Assembly (NCBI GenBank): GCA_026419775.2 | Contig: JAOPGA020000708.1 | Span: 1 to 64,000 of the forward strand | Length of the DNA stretch: 64,000 nucleotides | Origin: Acrasis kona | Lineage: Eukaryota > Heterolobosea > Eutetramitea > Acrasida > Acrasidae | Direction: 5' to 3' | Part shown: positions 1 through 10,117 of the stretch, piece by piece | Numbering within the stretch: position 1 is the stretch's first letter | How the letters are laid out: every line of letters starts with the position of its first letter | Position numbers and translations under genes: made by a program | The notes under the pieces: generated by a model | Told to the model about the DNA's origin: nothing | The model's input: the letters and a program-made list of their open reading frames with translations, nothing else | The model's database searches: none

Positions 1-1640
1 AACAAGACTACGATCAAATTTCAGCCAGCATCACGGATCTCATCAACGAGCGAAAGGACAAGATCTTGGAACCAATCATTGATTATGTACAAGAAGACCT
101 GCTCGAAATGCTTCAAGCAGCCATTAGCGAATCCGTCAAGAACATTTGTTCCAGCGAAATTCCCCTGTCCGTAGAAAACATGTCTCAGGATGAACTGAAA
201 AACGAAGTGGCCAACGAAAAGAGCAAGCTCAAAGAAGGAAGGCGGTCAGCAACAATAAATTCAGACAAAAGGAAACATCCATTCATTCTTATCGAGATGT
301 CATCAAGAAGCAGATCAAATACTTGGAGGTTGATTTGCAATTGAAAGCGAATCAAAGTGCTTCTCCGCTCACTAGAAATCGAAACAGACCAGCCAACGTG
401 ACGTTCAAACCAGTCACCATCGACGTTAGCATTCGCCACACGCAAGCGAACGCTGCAGACGTCGCCATTCCCATCACCATTTCGCACGGACCACAAGGAG
501 TACAATTAAGCATGAGCAAGGATCATCAGTCGGCAATCGAAGATTTTAGTCAAACGTTCAATCAACAAAGTTTGAATCGAGTCAACACCACTGCGCTGGT
601 GATGCCTCATTTTTGTTTCGCCATGGTGGACCAGGATACGAACGCCGATCAATCGAAATTGTCGTATCAGGACGAAGAGTTGGGAACGGAAAAGTACTTG
701 ATTTTTTTGATGGCGGAACCCAGGGTCATCAAAGAATTGAAAAGAGTGATCAAGGATTTGATCCACCATTATCCTCTCATCACGGAGAGCCGTAAATTCA
801 TCATCGTGTCCATGGGCGACATTGCGTGCACTTATCGCAACATGATGGAAGCTGCCTGTCATATTTGTCATCAGTTCAAATTCTCGCTCGCCAGCTTCAT
901 GTCTCAAAACATACAAGAGTGTTCGGAGAATGTGCCCAGGCTGTTGAGCACCAAGAGCGTGACCCTTGGAAGGCCCTCTACTTATATAAGATCGGTCAGG
1001 TCCTCCACCATTCACTATGCATTCGCAGATGCAGCTCTCTGGATCAAGAACAACATGTTCGACTATGCTAGTGGTAGGGGACAAGCAGAAATGGGATTCT
1101 TGACCCAAGTAGATGATTTGAATGATTTACAAAGGGAGGAATGGATTTACAAGTTGATGTCCTTGTGTCCTAAACGTTTGTTGCACTCTCTTCCAAAGTC
1201 AATATTCCGTCTAGTGTTCAACATGTCGTTGTATGGACTGGTCAGCAGGCAAAACATGGCCAGCGAATTGTCGAGGGTACCCCAGAACTTACAAGACGCA
1301 CATGTCGGCAATATTAAGGGGCAATGCATACATTGGTTACTGCACGTTTGCAACCAAGGCCATGAGAGGACTGTTGTGTGCGTCTGGTGTGCCTTTTGTA
1401 GAAAAGAGCGGCAGCATCAAGGATGAGAATTCCAGAAAAGTACAGACCAAACTTTTTGTGAATAATTTGTTGTCGACGAATTTGTTTGGTACGCAGTTCT
1501 CGTGTTATGCAGTCAATTTCCTCGATAAAAAATCTACCAAAAAATCTACCAAAAAAACGATCAAGAAACCATCTGGTTCGAAGGATGTTCAATCAAAGAA
1601 GCGCAAACTTGAAGGAGACAGGAAAGGAAAAAAAGAGTGA
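1..1640 (+). CDS. 3' part of an unrecognised gene, reading frame broken twice
   Basis: The gene enters from the left edge, so its 5' end is missing. Coding potential runs in one frame from the edge to about 240, in a second from about 242 to 1300, and in a third from about 1290 to the TGA at 1638-1640. The joined protein has no family I recognise. It contains an acidic/basic helical start, a central globular region with a Cys/His patch around 840-890, and a Lys-rich tail (repeated KKSTKK units, then KKRK) that could be a nuclear localisation signal. No intron of normal size for this window (34-44 nt with a branch site) bridges either break convincingly. A 20-nt GT-AG segment at 245-264 and a 19-nt one at 1277-1295 would both restore frame, but single-base errors or real decay are equally possible. 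An early pseudogene cannot be excluded. Confidence 0.5.
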
Positions 1641-2225
1641 ATCTAAAAAAAAGAAGCATCAATAATGTATGTCATCAATAAATATATTGTCTTGATTTTG
1701 TGAAGCTTTATACTGATTTTTTTTATTCTGTTTGCTCCTTGATTAAACTTATTCTTGATCATGTCCCAGAAGATGGAGATCTTGGAGCAGAAGTTTATGT
1801 AGATTCTCTGTTGCTTTTTTTTGGTCACGGTACAATTTTTGTATGTTGAGAAGGAACTAGTGACGGGTTTATTCTGATGGTGGTTTTGGGTGCTGAACTG
1901 GGCCACTACGTCATCGATTGATCCTCTGTGAATCTGTTGAGCTACCAAGGTCCCTAACGACAGTCACTTTTCAAACATTGTGATTTTAGGAACTAAAGAT
2001 GATGAGAAGTTAGGACAAACAAGTTTTGCAATGTTCTTTGCACAATACCCAACCCTTAAAGTCACCAAGAGCAACGAATTTATTCAACATGATTGGACAA
2101 GACAGCAATCGAACAGGCATCTCCTTCCTCTAGTAGTAGATTGTACAATTCAGAGGTTAGCAATATTATGCTGTTGTTGTCCTCTACTCTCATCAATCAT
2201 TGGTATCCAAGATATGTTTACTGTT
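1641..2225. other. intergenic stretch with a possible decayed minus-strand coding remnant
   Basis: There is no convincing gene. On the minus strand 1643-1948 is open for about 100 codons and, further upstream (about 2000-2150), a second short open stretch in another frame is interrupted by stops. Codon content of the first is gene-like at its N-terminal half and low complexity (Lys/Ile-rich) later. I read this as a possible degraded exon pair or chance ORF next to the 3' ends of the flanking genes. Confidence 0.25.
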
Positions 2226-3731
2226 TTAATATTGTAAACATGTCTCCAGGTCATCTTCTCTGTTCGCCACTTGTTCCTTACTCTCACGTTCCCAGAGTAC
2301 ATGCTCAAGAGTTCTATCTGATTGAGTGTCACAGTTGTGACATTCGGAGGATTCGGATGGTCTCTTGATTGTATTACTCCTATAGTATCTATTTTTAGTA
2401 GTCACGATGGTCACAGATTTGATTTTGCCACCAACGCCCGCATCCAATTGCTCGTGCACCCTGTGGAAGAGTTCTCTCAACTTGATGCCAAAGCTATCCA
2501 CCAACTCGACCAAGGATCCGTTCTTCTCGACAGACCATCCGAATTCTAGTAACACGGGCGTAAAGTTCTTGAGCGCAACAATGTCATGCATGGATAGTTT
2601 GTCGAGCTCGAACAAATTTTTGTTGTGGGTTTTGATGGTGACGGAATCATTACTGACGGTAATCTCTTTTAATTCCGAGTAGGATACAAAGTTACCGCTT
2701 TTCAAGAAGAGGATGCCATCCCAACCAAACACCCAATTATTGAGCTTGAGAATGGTGGCGGCTCCACGAATCAAGGCATTAATGTGGTCCAAGGATGTGT
2801 CCTCGGAGAGCGGAACGTTTAGGATGGTGGCATTTGGGTCCAAACCTAATGCGATTTTCCGTAAGGTGCTCTGAACTCTGTAGTCACCGGCAACCTTGAT
2901 GAGGCCAAATAGCCGATCTCTAAATGTCAAAATGAAAATACGACAATTGTATGTTACGTTTGTATAAAGTCCTTTTGATCGGACACGGCACGCACGAGAT
3001 TCTTTAGTGCTTTGGCAGCCACCAGTCTACAGGATGAAGGGATCCAGTGCTGTTCCAAGCACGCAAGGAGGAGGTCGAGGATTGCTTTTTTTATGGTGAC
3101 TATGAAGATGAATAATGTAGTAGTCGAAAAAAAATCTTACCATTGCATTCACCGAGTTTCTTCTTGTCACAAACAAGAAGTAGTACGAGGCTGCATCCAT
3201 AAGAAATGAAATCACCACTTACTACCGTAGTTTAATACTACGTATAGCGAGAAAACCAACAACTCCAAAAATAATTGTTTGGAGATGAGACTTTTCAGTA
3301 TGTTGCTTGTTGGGACACCCAAGTCTGTGGGTGCTCTTGCGCTCTGTCTCTTCTGAAGTCACGTTAGAAGTCAAGAAACCATGTAGCTTACTGATGTTAG
3401 TACATTCTCGACTCATATTTTTCAAAGAATTCCTCAAGGTTGCATTCATTTCCTTTAAAGTTTCCTTTAAGATTGTTGCATATAGATGAACGTATCGTTC
3501 ATGCTCAGCTGCCTCTAGCTTTGGTGCGTCCATGGGTGGAAGGCGCGTGGATGGAAGGCGCATGGATGGAGGAGGGATATTCTGGTTTAAGTTTGGCGGA
3601 GCCTCCTCTTGGTAAACTAGAAACCCTTCCCGCCCCTGGGTTGTTGTTGTTGTTGTTTCTTGTTGATGGCGGTGCTGAGATAGCCAGTTGCGGTCAACAA
3701 TGTTGACATGGAGTTTGTTTGTTTTGGTCAA
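2226..3731 (-). CDS. armadillo/HEAT-like protein of unknown function, four exons
   Basis: Four exons close exactly to 464 codons (463 aa): 3257-3731, 3141-3221, 2958-3099 and 2226-2919, with introns 3222-3256 (35 nt), 3100-3140 (41 nt) and 2920-2957 (38 nt), all GT-AG with A-rich branch regions. The N-terminal ~110 residues are low complexity (Thr run, Pro-rich). Residues ~150-260 are amphipathic helices in the style of armadillo/HEAT repeats. Residues ~270-360 look like a small beta-rich, PH-like domain with the string WVFGWDGILFL. The C-terminal ~60 residues are charged. The order of armadillo-like then PH/Spt16M-like domains recalls SYCP2-type chromosome-axis proteins, but this is only a resemblance. 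The gene is head-to-head with the EGF-kinase relic at 3735. Confidence 0.6.
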
Positions 3732-3734
3732 CTG

Positions 3735-4738
3735 TCAATAACAAATCGAGATACAGTTTGCTCCGGCAATGGGTTATGCTTAGGTCCCGATTCATGTGTA
3801 TGGTTATGCTGGTCGCCAATGTAAAGATAGTATATGTTTTGGTCGTTCATCTGCTTTTCAGAAGGATAATGTATGCAGTGGTCATGGAACATGCAAGAAG
3901 CCTGACTTGTGCATATGTCAACCCTTGTATACTGGACACGATTGTCAACACAACTTGATACCACTAGTTGTTGCTTCTGCTCTTATGGGTACAACTATCG
4001 TAGTCTCAATCATAGCAATTAGCGTTCGATGCGCATATGTCAATCTACGCAAATACAATGGATTGTTGTTCTATAAAGGTATTTTATCCTTGTTCAGCCA
4101 CAACATAATATTTAGATGTATGGAGGATTGATTTCAAAAAATTATCGTTGAGTGGTGTATCTCTCGGTCAAGGAAGTGAGAGAGAGGTCTTTTCAGGCGA
4201 ATATAACGGATTTGATGTTGCCATTAAACGATTATCAGCGAGAACAAAAAGCGATGAATTTGAAGTAAATGAGTTCATTAACATGGTGAGATTGGGAACG
4301 CACGCCAATGTGCTACGTTTATGGCGTCTGTGAAGATGATTCCAAAACATATATTGTATCAGAGCTTATTCTTGGAAATTCGATGAGTACAATTCTTAAA
4401 CAAAAAACCCCTCACAAAGCGACCTACTATGCCGATTCAAGTTACTTAAGCAAGTTGCCGACGGAATGAATTTTCTGCACTCTAAAGACATATTGCACAG
4501 GTATTTGAAGCTTGGTAACATCTTAGTTGATAAAGACAATCAAATCGCCAAAGTGGCAGGTTTAGGTTGTAGCAGGGCTGGCTCTGATAAATTTAAAAAA
4601 GAAACTGTTGGAACACCAAGATACTGCGCACCTGAGGTATTGAAAAAGGCTGAATATAGCAAGGGGAGTGTTGTTTATAGGTTAGATCTCTGGCTTTGGA
4701 TCTGGCTTCATTGGCATGTTTCCCTTAGTCATAGTCCC
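3735..4738 (+). pseudogene. decayed EGF-repeat / transmembrane / protein kinase gene
   Basis: Pieces of one gene appear in the right order but in shifting frames. About 3752-3960 encode two EGF-like repeats (Cys spacing as in VCSGNG...C and VCSGHGTC...C). A ~22-residue hydrophobic segment follows (3961-4035), then a canonical 37-nt intron beginning at 4078 and ending just before 4116. The kinase domain starts with the Gly loop GQGSEREVFSG and VAIKRL. Single-base frame shifts lie near 4318 and 4450. The catalytic loop reads HRYLKLGN instead of HRDLK.N, DFG is replaced by AGL, and after APE the sequence degenerates (DVY becomes VVY). The combination of frame breaks and lost catalytic residues argues for a pseudogene, not sequencing error alone. 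The ancestor was probably a TKL/receptor-type kinase sensing extracellular ligands. Confidence 0.8.
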
Positions 4739-4919
4739 TGAGCCTTTTCGTAGTTGCCTAGCTACACTTTATTGAATCTCAGATTGAATTTCAGGATTAT
4801 TAAATATTCGTTATTATCCCTAAACCCTTGACAAGGTATTCCCTTTCCACACATGGGGTTGGCTTACTTAGAGCTATATATCTAATAACAAAGTTTTAAG
4901 TTCATTAACTTCATAAATT

Positions 4920-6470
4920 ATGATTATGTCAAATACACACAGCGCAATTGATGTTTTTTATGTTATCTTAAAGTTTGTGCACAACGACGATCTTTTCAAC
5001 CTTCTAGTATCTCTTAGGTTGACATGTATAGGAATGAAAGATGTGATTTATTATTATTTGGAATATAAGTCAATACATGAGCGATGTAGTTTTGTTGATT
5101 TTCTAGGAAGCAAGAATGCCATGGATTTGTTTTTAGACATTTTGGATATTGAGAAATGTAAGCGAACAGAATGCGTTTTTCTACTGAAAACGTCATTCCC
5201 ATTTGAAGGAATGATTTCGAGACGCCTCTCTTTAGGATGGCATCAATATTTTGTAATGATTGACATTGACATATACAAAAAAACGCATTCAGACAATGTA
5301 GCCATGATGTGTGGTGGAGAAGGATTTTGTAGACATGCCCTAACAATCCCCTATAGAGGCCCTGAGAAAGAATTCTGCAAGGACTATGTTGACCACCCGT
5401 TGAAAACTGCTGCAAAAGAATACAGAAATGCAGTGACCAGTTCAATGATGGATTCTGTGTTCCAACTTATGAAAACCAAAGGAAAATTAAGGAGTTTCGC
5501 GACTGGCATAGGATTGGCAAAGGGTATTATAATTACTCCTAGTCACCACGTCAAGGATATAAAAGATAAATACTACTTGAGAGGTTGGGGAGAAGTACCA
5601 GGTCAAATTGATGACATTCCATTTCCGGAGTTAAACCCAAATCTCACGGTCAATGCTTTGGACAAGAACAAAAATTCGGCACGGCGAAAGGTCATTAACA
5701 TTAGACCTAAATTCCCGGAAAATCCTAGGTATGAGTTTAGCGACATCAATCCATCAGTAAACACAAACCTTTCCACCCAGTTCGACATTGCATGGTTAGA
5801 GTTTGAGCCCGAGGAAAATGGCCTGTACTACCCCATTTTAGATCAATACATGGTGCCATCCGATATTCAGGTCCAGAAAGGGGACCTCCTGATGCTAGTT
5901 GGGTATCCTGTGAGGGTCAGTAATAAAATTGTAAATGATCGATACCAAGGGTTCGGTGTTGCGCCACATCGATCTGAACTTGGGAAAATCTTCAGGTTTG
6001 GGGCAAAAAATATAAGTTTTGGATATGCTACAAAATGCAACAACAACATTATCACTGGCCATTTAGACTCTCACCCAGGTATGAGTGGGGGTTTAACTTT
6101 ACTTTTAAAGGAGGGACATGCTCATTTTGTTGGCATGTATTGTGGTGCTCCAAAAAATGGATTGATGACAGAGGAGCTAGGTTGTACAATCATGTCTGTG
6201 CACCATCCAGCATTTTGTGCAGTATACGCCACAGCGGTACTACCAAAGATCGAAAGAGGATCACGTTGGATGAAGAGAGCGCGGCCATACCTATACGCTC
6301 ACATGGACTTTCTAGTAGAGATTGCTAACGAAGAGCTACTTGAAAAGATCAAACCTGTTAGAGAAACTGAAACTGATAGGCATCAGGAAACTGGATTCAT
6401 GCCGCTATCATTAGTCAAGTATGCGTTGTTAGCTGTGGTTGTTGTATTTGGAATCATGCGGAGAGAATAA
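4920..6470 (+). CDS. F-box-like / trypsin-fold serine protease with C-terminal membrane segment
   Basis: This is an intact single-exon ORF of 516 aa. Residues ~8-45 resemble an F-box (hydrophobic pattern around FYVILKFV...LVSLRLTC). Residues ~190-440 form a chymotrypsin-like peptidase fold: TPSHH (candidate His209/210), FDIAWLEF (Asp289) and GMSGG (Ser389). The spacing of the triad and the G-x-S-G-G nucleophile motif suggest an active enzyme. Residues ~500-512 are a hydrophobic helix followed by RRE, a possible tail anchor. No signal peptide is visible, so the protease domain may face the cytosol. The substrate is unknown. The start at 4920 is followed by a second Met two codons later. Confidence 0.65.
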   Translation: MIMSNTHSAIDVFYVILKFVHNDDLFNLLVSLRLTCIGMKDVIYYYLEYKSIHERCSFVDFLGSKNAMDLFLDILDIEKCKRTECVFLLKTSFPFEGMISRRLSLGWHQYFVMIDIDIYKKTHSDNVAMMCGGEGFCRHALTIPYRGPEKEFCKDYVDHPLKTAAKEYRNAVTSSMMDSVFQLMKTKGKLRSFATGIGLAKGIIITPSHHVKDIKDKYYLRGWGEVPGQIDDIPFPELNPNLTVNALDKNKNSARRKVINIRPKFPENPRYEFSDINPSVNTNLSTQFDIAWLEFEPEENGLYYPILDQYMVPSDIQVQKGDLLMLVGYPVRVSNKIVNDRYQGFGVAPHRSELGKIFRFGAKNISFGYATKCNNNIITGHLDSHPGMSGGLTLLLKEGHAHFVGMYCGAPKNGLMTEELGCTIMSVHHPAFCAVYATAVLPKIERGSRWMKRARPYLYAHMDFLVEIANEELLEKIKPVRETETDRHQETGFMPLSLVKYALLAVVVVFGIMRRE

Positions 6471-7002
6471 ATGATCCATACATATGTAATGACGTTTTGT
6501 TCTTATCGTTTATCAAAGGTAACATCAAGAGTTGGAAATAATCAAATCATTTTTAATGTGTTTTCACATACCGTGTAATTAATTCTTGCTGGAGATCCTA
6601 CGTTTCTAATGTGTGTTTAGTATTCTAAAAGTAAGTTGTTCGCACACTCCAATTAGTATTCCCAACGACTTCAAAACCGCCATCAACGTGTATGCTACCG
6701 AAGTATTTTCGCAAACTTGTGACTTTTGTTTTATGTTTTTCAAACCGTCAAGAGGAGCTACATGCCAACAATCCAATACCGTTACATGTGAAACCATTTG
6801 GGAATAGCACCTACTGTCGCTTCGGTACCGTTTCGTGTATAGTTGTCCGCTTTTTCAAGAGAGAATGGTTGACAAGCAGCAATGTTCGTCGCTTTGGGTT
6901 CTTCTTGTCTTTGTGTTGGGCCTAAACATCAATATCACATTTCACAGGAACTCAGTAAACACAACAGCCGCTTCCAAGATGCTGTGTTTCCTGAGTTCTG
7001 CT
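6471..7002. other. intergenic, no supported gene
   Basis: About 530 nt with several short overlapping ORFs on both strands (60-77 codons), none with a recognisable domain, good start context or a partner exon. It may contain eroded sequence belonging to the kinase relic downstream on the minus strand. Confidence 0.4.
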
Positions 7003-7530
7003 TTAAAGTTGACGTACCATCAAAAATGCTTTGGATAGATCAGAAACAAGACTCTTCAGATCTTCAGGGAGCTTGTTTTTCTCTGTATAAGATAGCTGTA
7101 CATCAATTAGAGTAGGGAGTCCCAACAGCATGTTGTCCTTAGTGGTGGTTGCGTTAATGATGGTAACCGCTAACATGAAGAAGTCTAATTCAATAAAGCT
7201 CTCCTCACCATTAAAATTTTTCGGCACGTAACCTGGAGTTACACCGGTTAGGTTGTCTCCGATTTTAACGCATGAACCATAGTCACCAAGGTCCCACCTC
7301 CCACTCATGTCAATGAAGACATTTTGAATTTTGACGTCGGGGTGGAGGAAACCTCTCTTGTGAACCTCTTCAAGTGTTCCTCTTATTCGTTTGGCACCCG
7401 CGGCGATTGTTTCAATGCCAATGTATCCTCTTTGATCATTTGACGATAGATTAATCCGTTCTCAAAGTCCAATTGATGCTTTAACCTGTATAATCTTGAT
7501 CAGTTTGTCAAAGGACATACTATTTCTACT
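7003..7530 (-). pseudogene. remnant of a protein-kinase-like gene
   Basis: Reading leftwards from about 7400, the minus strand encodes a kinase catalytic core: HPDVKIQN (HRDxKxxN loop with Arg changed to Pro), then DLGDYG at the DFG position, then TPGYVP at the activation-loop/APE position, then a helical C-lobe to the stop at 7003. Upstream (7400-7530) the frame is interrupted by a TGA and continues in another frame, and no G-loop/Lys region can be found. I read it as a truncated, frame-broken pseudokinase gene. An active short pseudokinase with an unseen 5' exon is less likely. Confidence 0.6.
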
Positions 7531-7735
7531 GTGGACGATAGGTTCCTTTTCGTTCAATGGATGATTTGTAAATATGTCAAGCTGGCTTGCGAAGGGACAA
7601 TTAATGTTATAATGGGAACCAATGAATCAAGATGTGTAAACAAGAACAAACTCATGAATTATTATATGATAGTACATTTACAGCATAACATTTTTACACT
7701 ATTCAACCGACCTACGATCATTCTCAAGTCTACAC

Positions 7736-8125
7736 TTAGATTTTGGCTACTTTGGCTCCGACTACTTTTTCAAGGTTCTCCGCCAACTTTATTCTGTCGT
7801 TTGACTTGAAATCAAATGAGCATTGATGTGCCTCTGCTAAACGATGCATAGCGCAGTAGACTTCTCCACATTTACACTTCATAACTAACGCCAAAGGTAT
7901 TTTTGATTTGCAGCAATGGCATCGAGTTACTTTCTTCTTTACAATCTTGCTTGGGCTGGTCTTTGAAACAACTCCTAACACATCCACTTGAGCCAAAGGT
8001 GATGGTGTACTCTTAGTCATGGCAGATGGATGTGCCAACAGATTAGCCTGCACCACTTCCTTGACCTTAAGTCCGTCAATTTCGGTTGATGGAGTTTGGT
8101 GCTGGTTCTCTTCTGCGGACGACAT
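7736..8125 (-). CDS. AN1-type zinc-finger protein
   Basis: 129 aa, single exon. Residues 69-102 carry the complete AN1 pattern C-x2-C-x11-C-x-C-x4-C-x2-H-x5-H-x-C (C69, C72, C84, C86, C91, H94, H100, C102). The first 65 residues are low complexity with no A20 finger. AN1 proteins (ZFAND/stress-associated protein family) bind ubiquitin, the proteasome or p97 and act in proteotoxic-stress responses. This is a minimal AN1-only version with a short basic C-terminus (LEKVVGAKVAKI). The start is the only ATG in frame before the finger. Upstream the minus strand stays partly open (8133-8414) but in another frame and without a domain. Confidence 0.85.
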   Translation of the reverse strand: MSSAEENQHQTPSTEIDGLKVKEVVQANLLAHPSAMTKSTPSPLAQVDVLGVVSKTSPSKIVKKKVTRCHCCKSKIPLALVMKCKCGEVYCAMHRLAEAHQCSFDFKSNDRIKLAENLEKVVGAKVAKI

Positions 8126-8650
8126 GGTGTTGTTATTTGTTATAATGTATGCACTGGTGGTAGGTTAGGTGTAGTCGGTTTGTTTTTGAAGTTTTATGAA
8201 TCAGTTTACGATACTTCGTTACGATAAAATTACCTACTGCTCCTTTTTTGGGTTTGAATATTTCGAACGTCACTCGTGGTGATGGATAGCCGCCGTCCGA
8301 TAGCACTGAATTTATCCACAAATCCTTCACAAGATCCTTCGAATGAAAAGGAAATTTTAAACTAGAATGCATCGCATAATAATAAGAAAGTGTGTTCTTA
8401 ACAAATACTGCCATCCATTAGATATTTATCGATTTTTAATTGTTTTTGATCACCTCCACTATGCGAATCTTTATTTTTATTATAGAACGAAATCCTTCAT
8501 TGCCACTACGATATTTTTGGTGGGACCAATACGAACGATGAGATCTGTTTGAATTGTCCGGAATTTAGGATAATTGATGGTTCTATTGTGCCAATTATTC
8601 AACCAACGAATAAAGCAACACTCTTCACACCGCCAAAGTAAGTTGAAGAT
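8126..8650. other. intergenic region with coding-like fragments
   Basis: On the plus strand 8488-8641, after an acceptor-like tttattatag, a Cys-containing frame of ~50 codons ends in TAA just before the desaturase ATG. On the minus strand 8133-8414 is a 93-codon ORF without a known domain. Neither has a start, partner exon or family match that I can support, so both are left as possible eroded coding sequence. The desaturase promoter must also lie here. Confidence 0.3.
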
Positions 8651-10108
8651 ATGGCACCTAACGCGACCGAAGCAAACCTAGCCACAGATATCCCTGTTAG
8701 CGAACACGCGAGCAAGGTGAGAATGATAAAATGGGAAGAGATTCGTCGCCACAAAAGTGAGGATTCGCCATGGTTGGTTATAAATGGAAAAGTCTACGAT
8801 GTGACCGAGTTTCAAAAGAGACACCCTGGTGGCGATATGATTCTGTTAGGAGCCGGTAGACATTCTACTGAGTTGTATCTCTCACACCATCCAAGCTATG
8901 TTTTGGAAAGTAAAATGCTAGACAAATATTACATAGGAGACGTGGAGGGAGAGGAACAAATTCACGACAAATCAAAAGGAGTGCACCACGACTTGTTCAC
9001 TGGAATGAAGGCAGCACACCTTTACGATCCCAAATCACAAACAGACTTTTATAAAGTTTTAAGACGCCGTGTGGAGGAAACTCTAAAGAAGAATGGTAAA
9101 AAGCCTAGGGACGACCCAGAAATGTACACCAAGACCGTAATATCGTTAGTAGTGTGGTTCATACTGTACTATTCCATTCACTTTTATTTTGAAAATTACT
9201 TTGCGTCTCTCGCCTGCGCCATCGTGTGGGGATTTGCCAACGCAAACATTGGCATGAGCGTGATGCACGACGGAAATCACGGAGGCTACTCGGACAGTCC
9301 CGTAATCAATCGCATCATGGGTGGAATGTTCGACTTTTTGGGAGGATCTAGCTTTGTATGGAAGATGATTCATTCGGTGGGTCACCACGTGCACACGAAC
9401 GTACAGGAACTCGACCCCGACATTCACACAGCCGAACCACACTTTCGTCGCATCAAACCCATACAACACCAGAGATGGTGGTATCGTTATCAACACATTT
9501 ACTTGCCAGTCTTATACTGCGTATTGCTTCCGGAATTATTCATCAGAGACTTTGTGGCCATGTTCAAGGGTAGCTGGGGAGGAGTTCCGTTCCAACCTGC
9601 ACCAACTCGCGAGTGGGTCATCTTTTGGTCAACCAAGGCATGGTTCATGATTTACTTGTTCGTGCTGCCCATATGGCACTGCGGTAGCGTGATGCGCGTG
9701 GTGTCCATTAATTTGGTGGCCTTATTGATCGCTGGAGAACTTTTGGTGTTAATGTTCCAAGTCAACCACGTGACCGAAGCTGCAATTTCTTTTAACGTGA
9801 ACGAGAAGGGAATCGTCGAAAAGGATTGGGCCATCTCACAAACAGAGGGAAGCAGTAACTTTGCTGCAGGTTCTTGGTTGTGGAATCACATTAGCGGAGG
9901 TTTGAACCATCAAACAGAACATCACTTGTTCCCCACCATTTCACACGTGCACTATCCAATGTTACATCCAGTCGTCATGAAGACGTGCAAAGAGTTTGGT
10001 GTCAAATATAATAATTATCCATCATTCTGGGATGCCATCAAGGGTCACTTCAAGTTGCTCAAAGATATGGGCGCACAAGGAATCAAATATGACTACCATG
10101 TTGAATAA
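8651..10108 (+). CDS. cytochrome b5-fused front-end fatty-acid desaturase
   Basis: 485 aa, single exon. Residues 25-100 are a cytochrome b5 domain with the heme motif HPGG (58-61). The desaturase domain has the three histidine boxes of front-end desaturases: HDGNH (206-210), HSVGHH (241-246) and QTEHH (421-425). The Gln that replaces the first His of box 3 is diagnostic of delta-5/delta-6/delta-8 enzymes, which insert a double bond between an existing one and the carboxyl end during polyunsaturated fatty-acid synthesis in the ER. There are four to six hydrophobic segments (about 165-205, 300-320, 335-375). Regiospecificity cannot be told from sequence. Electrons would come from NADH via cytochrome b5 reductase to the fused b5 domain. 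The 3' end is 10 nt from the convergent LOG gene. Confidence 0.93.
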   Translation: MAPNATEANLATDIPVSEHASKVRMIKWEEIRRHKSEDSPWLVINGKVYDVTEFQKRHPGGDMILLGAGRHSTELYLSHHPSYVLESKMLDKYYIGDVEGEEQIHDKSKGVHHDLFTGMKAAHLYDPKSQTDFYKVLRRRVEETLKKNGKKPRDDPEMYTKTVISLVVWFILYYSIHFYFENYFASLACAIVWGFANANIGMSVMHDGNHGGYSDSPVINRIMGGMFDFLGGSSFVWKMIHSVGHHVHTNVQELDPDIHTAEPHFRRIKPIQHQRWWYRYQHIYLPVLYCVLLPELFIRDFVAMFKGSWGGVPFQPAPTREWVIFWSTKAWFMIYLFVLPIWHCGSVMRVVSINLVALLIAGELLVLMFQVNHVTEAAISFNVNEKGIVEKDWAISQTEGSSNFAAGSWLWNHISGGLNHQTEHHLFPTISHVHYPMLHPVVMKTCKEFGVKYNNYPSFWDAIKGHFKLLKDMGAQGIKYDYHVE

Positions 10109-10117
10109 ATTAACAAT

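Noticed and set aside
506-1108. 200-codon minus-strand ORF in the first gene
   Set aside because: Antisense shadow. The plus-strand frame has better composition and continues through the region.
5014-5445. 143-codon minus-strand ORF inside the protease gene
   Set aside because: No domain and antisense to a conserved coding region.
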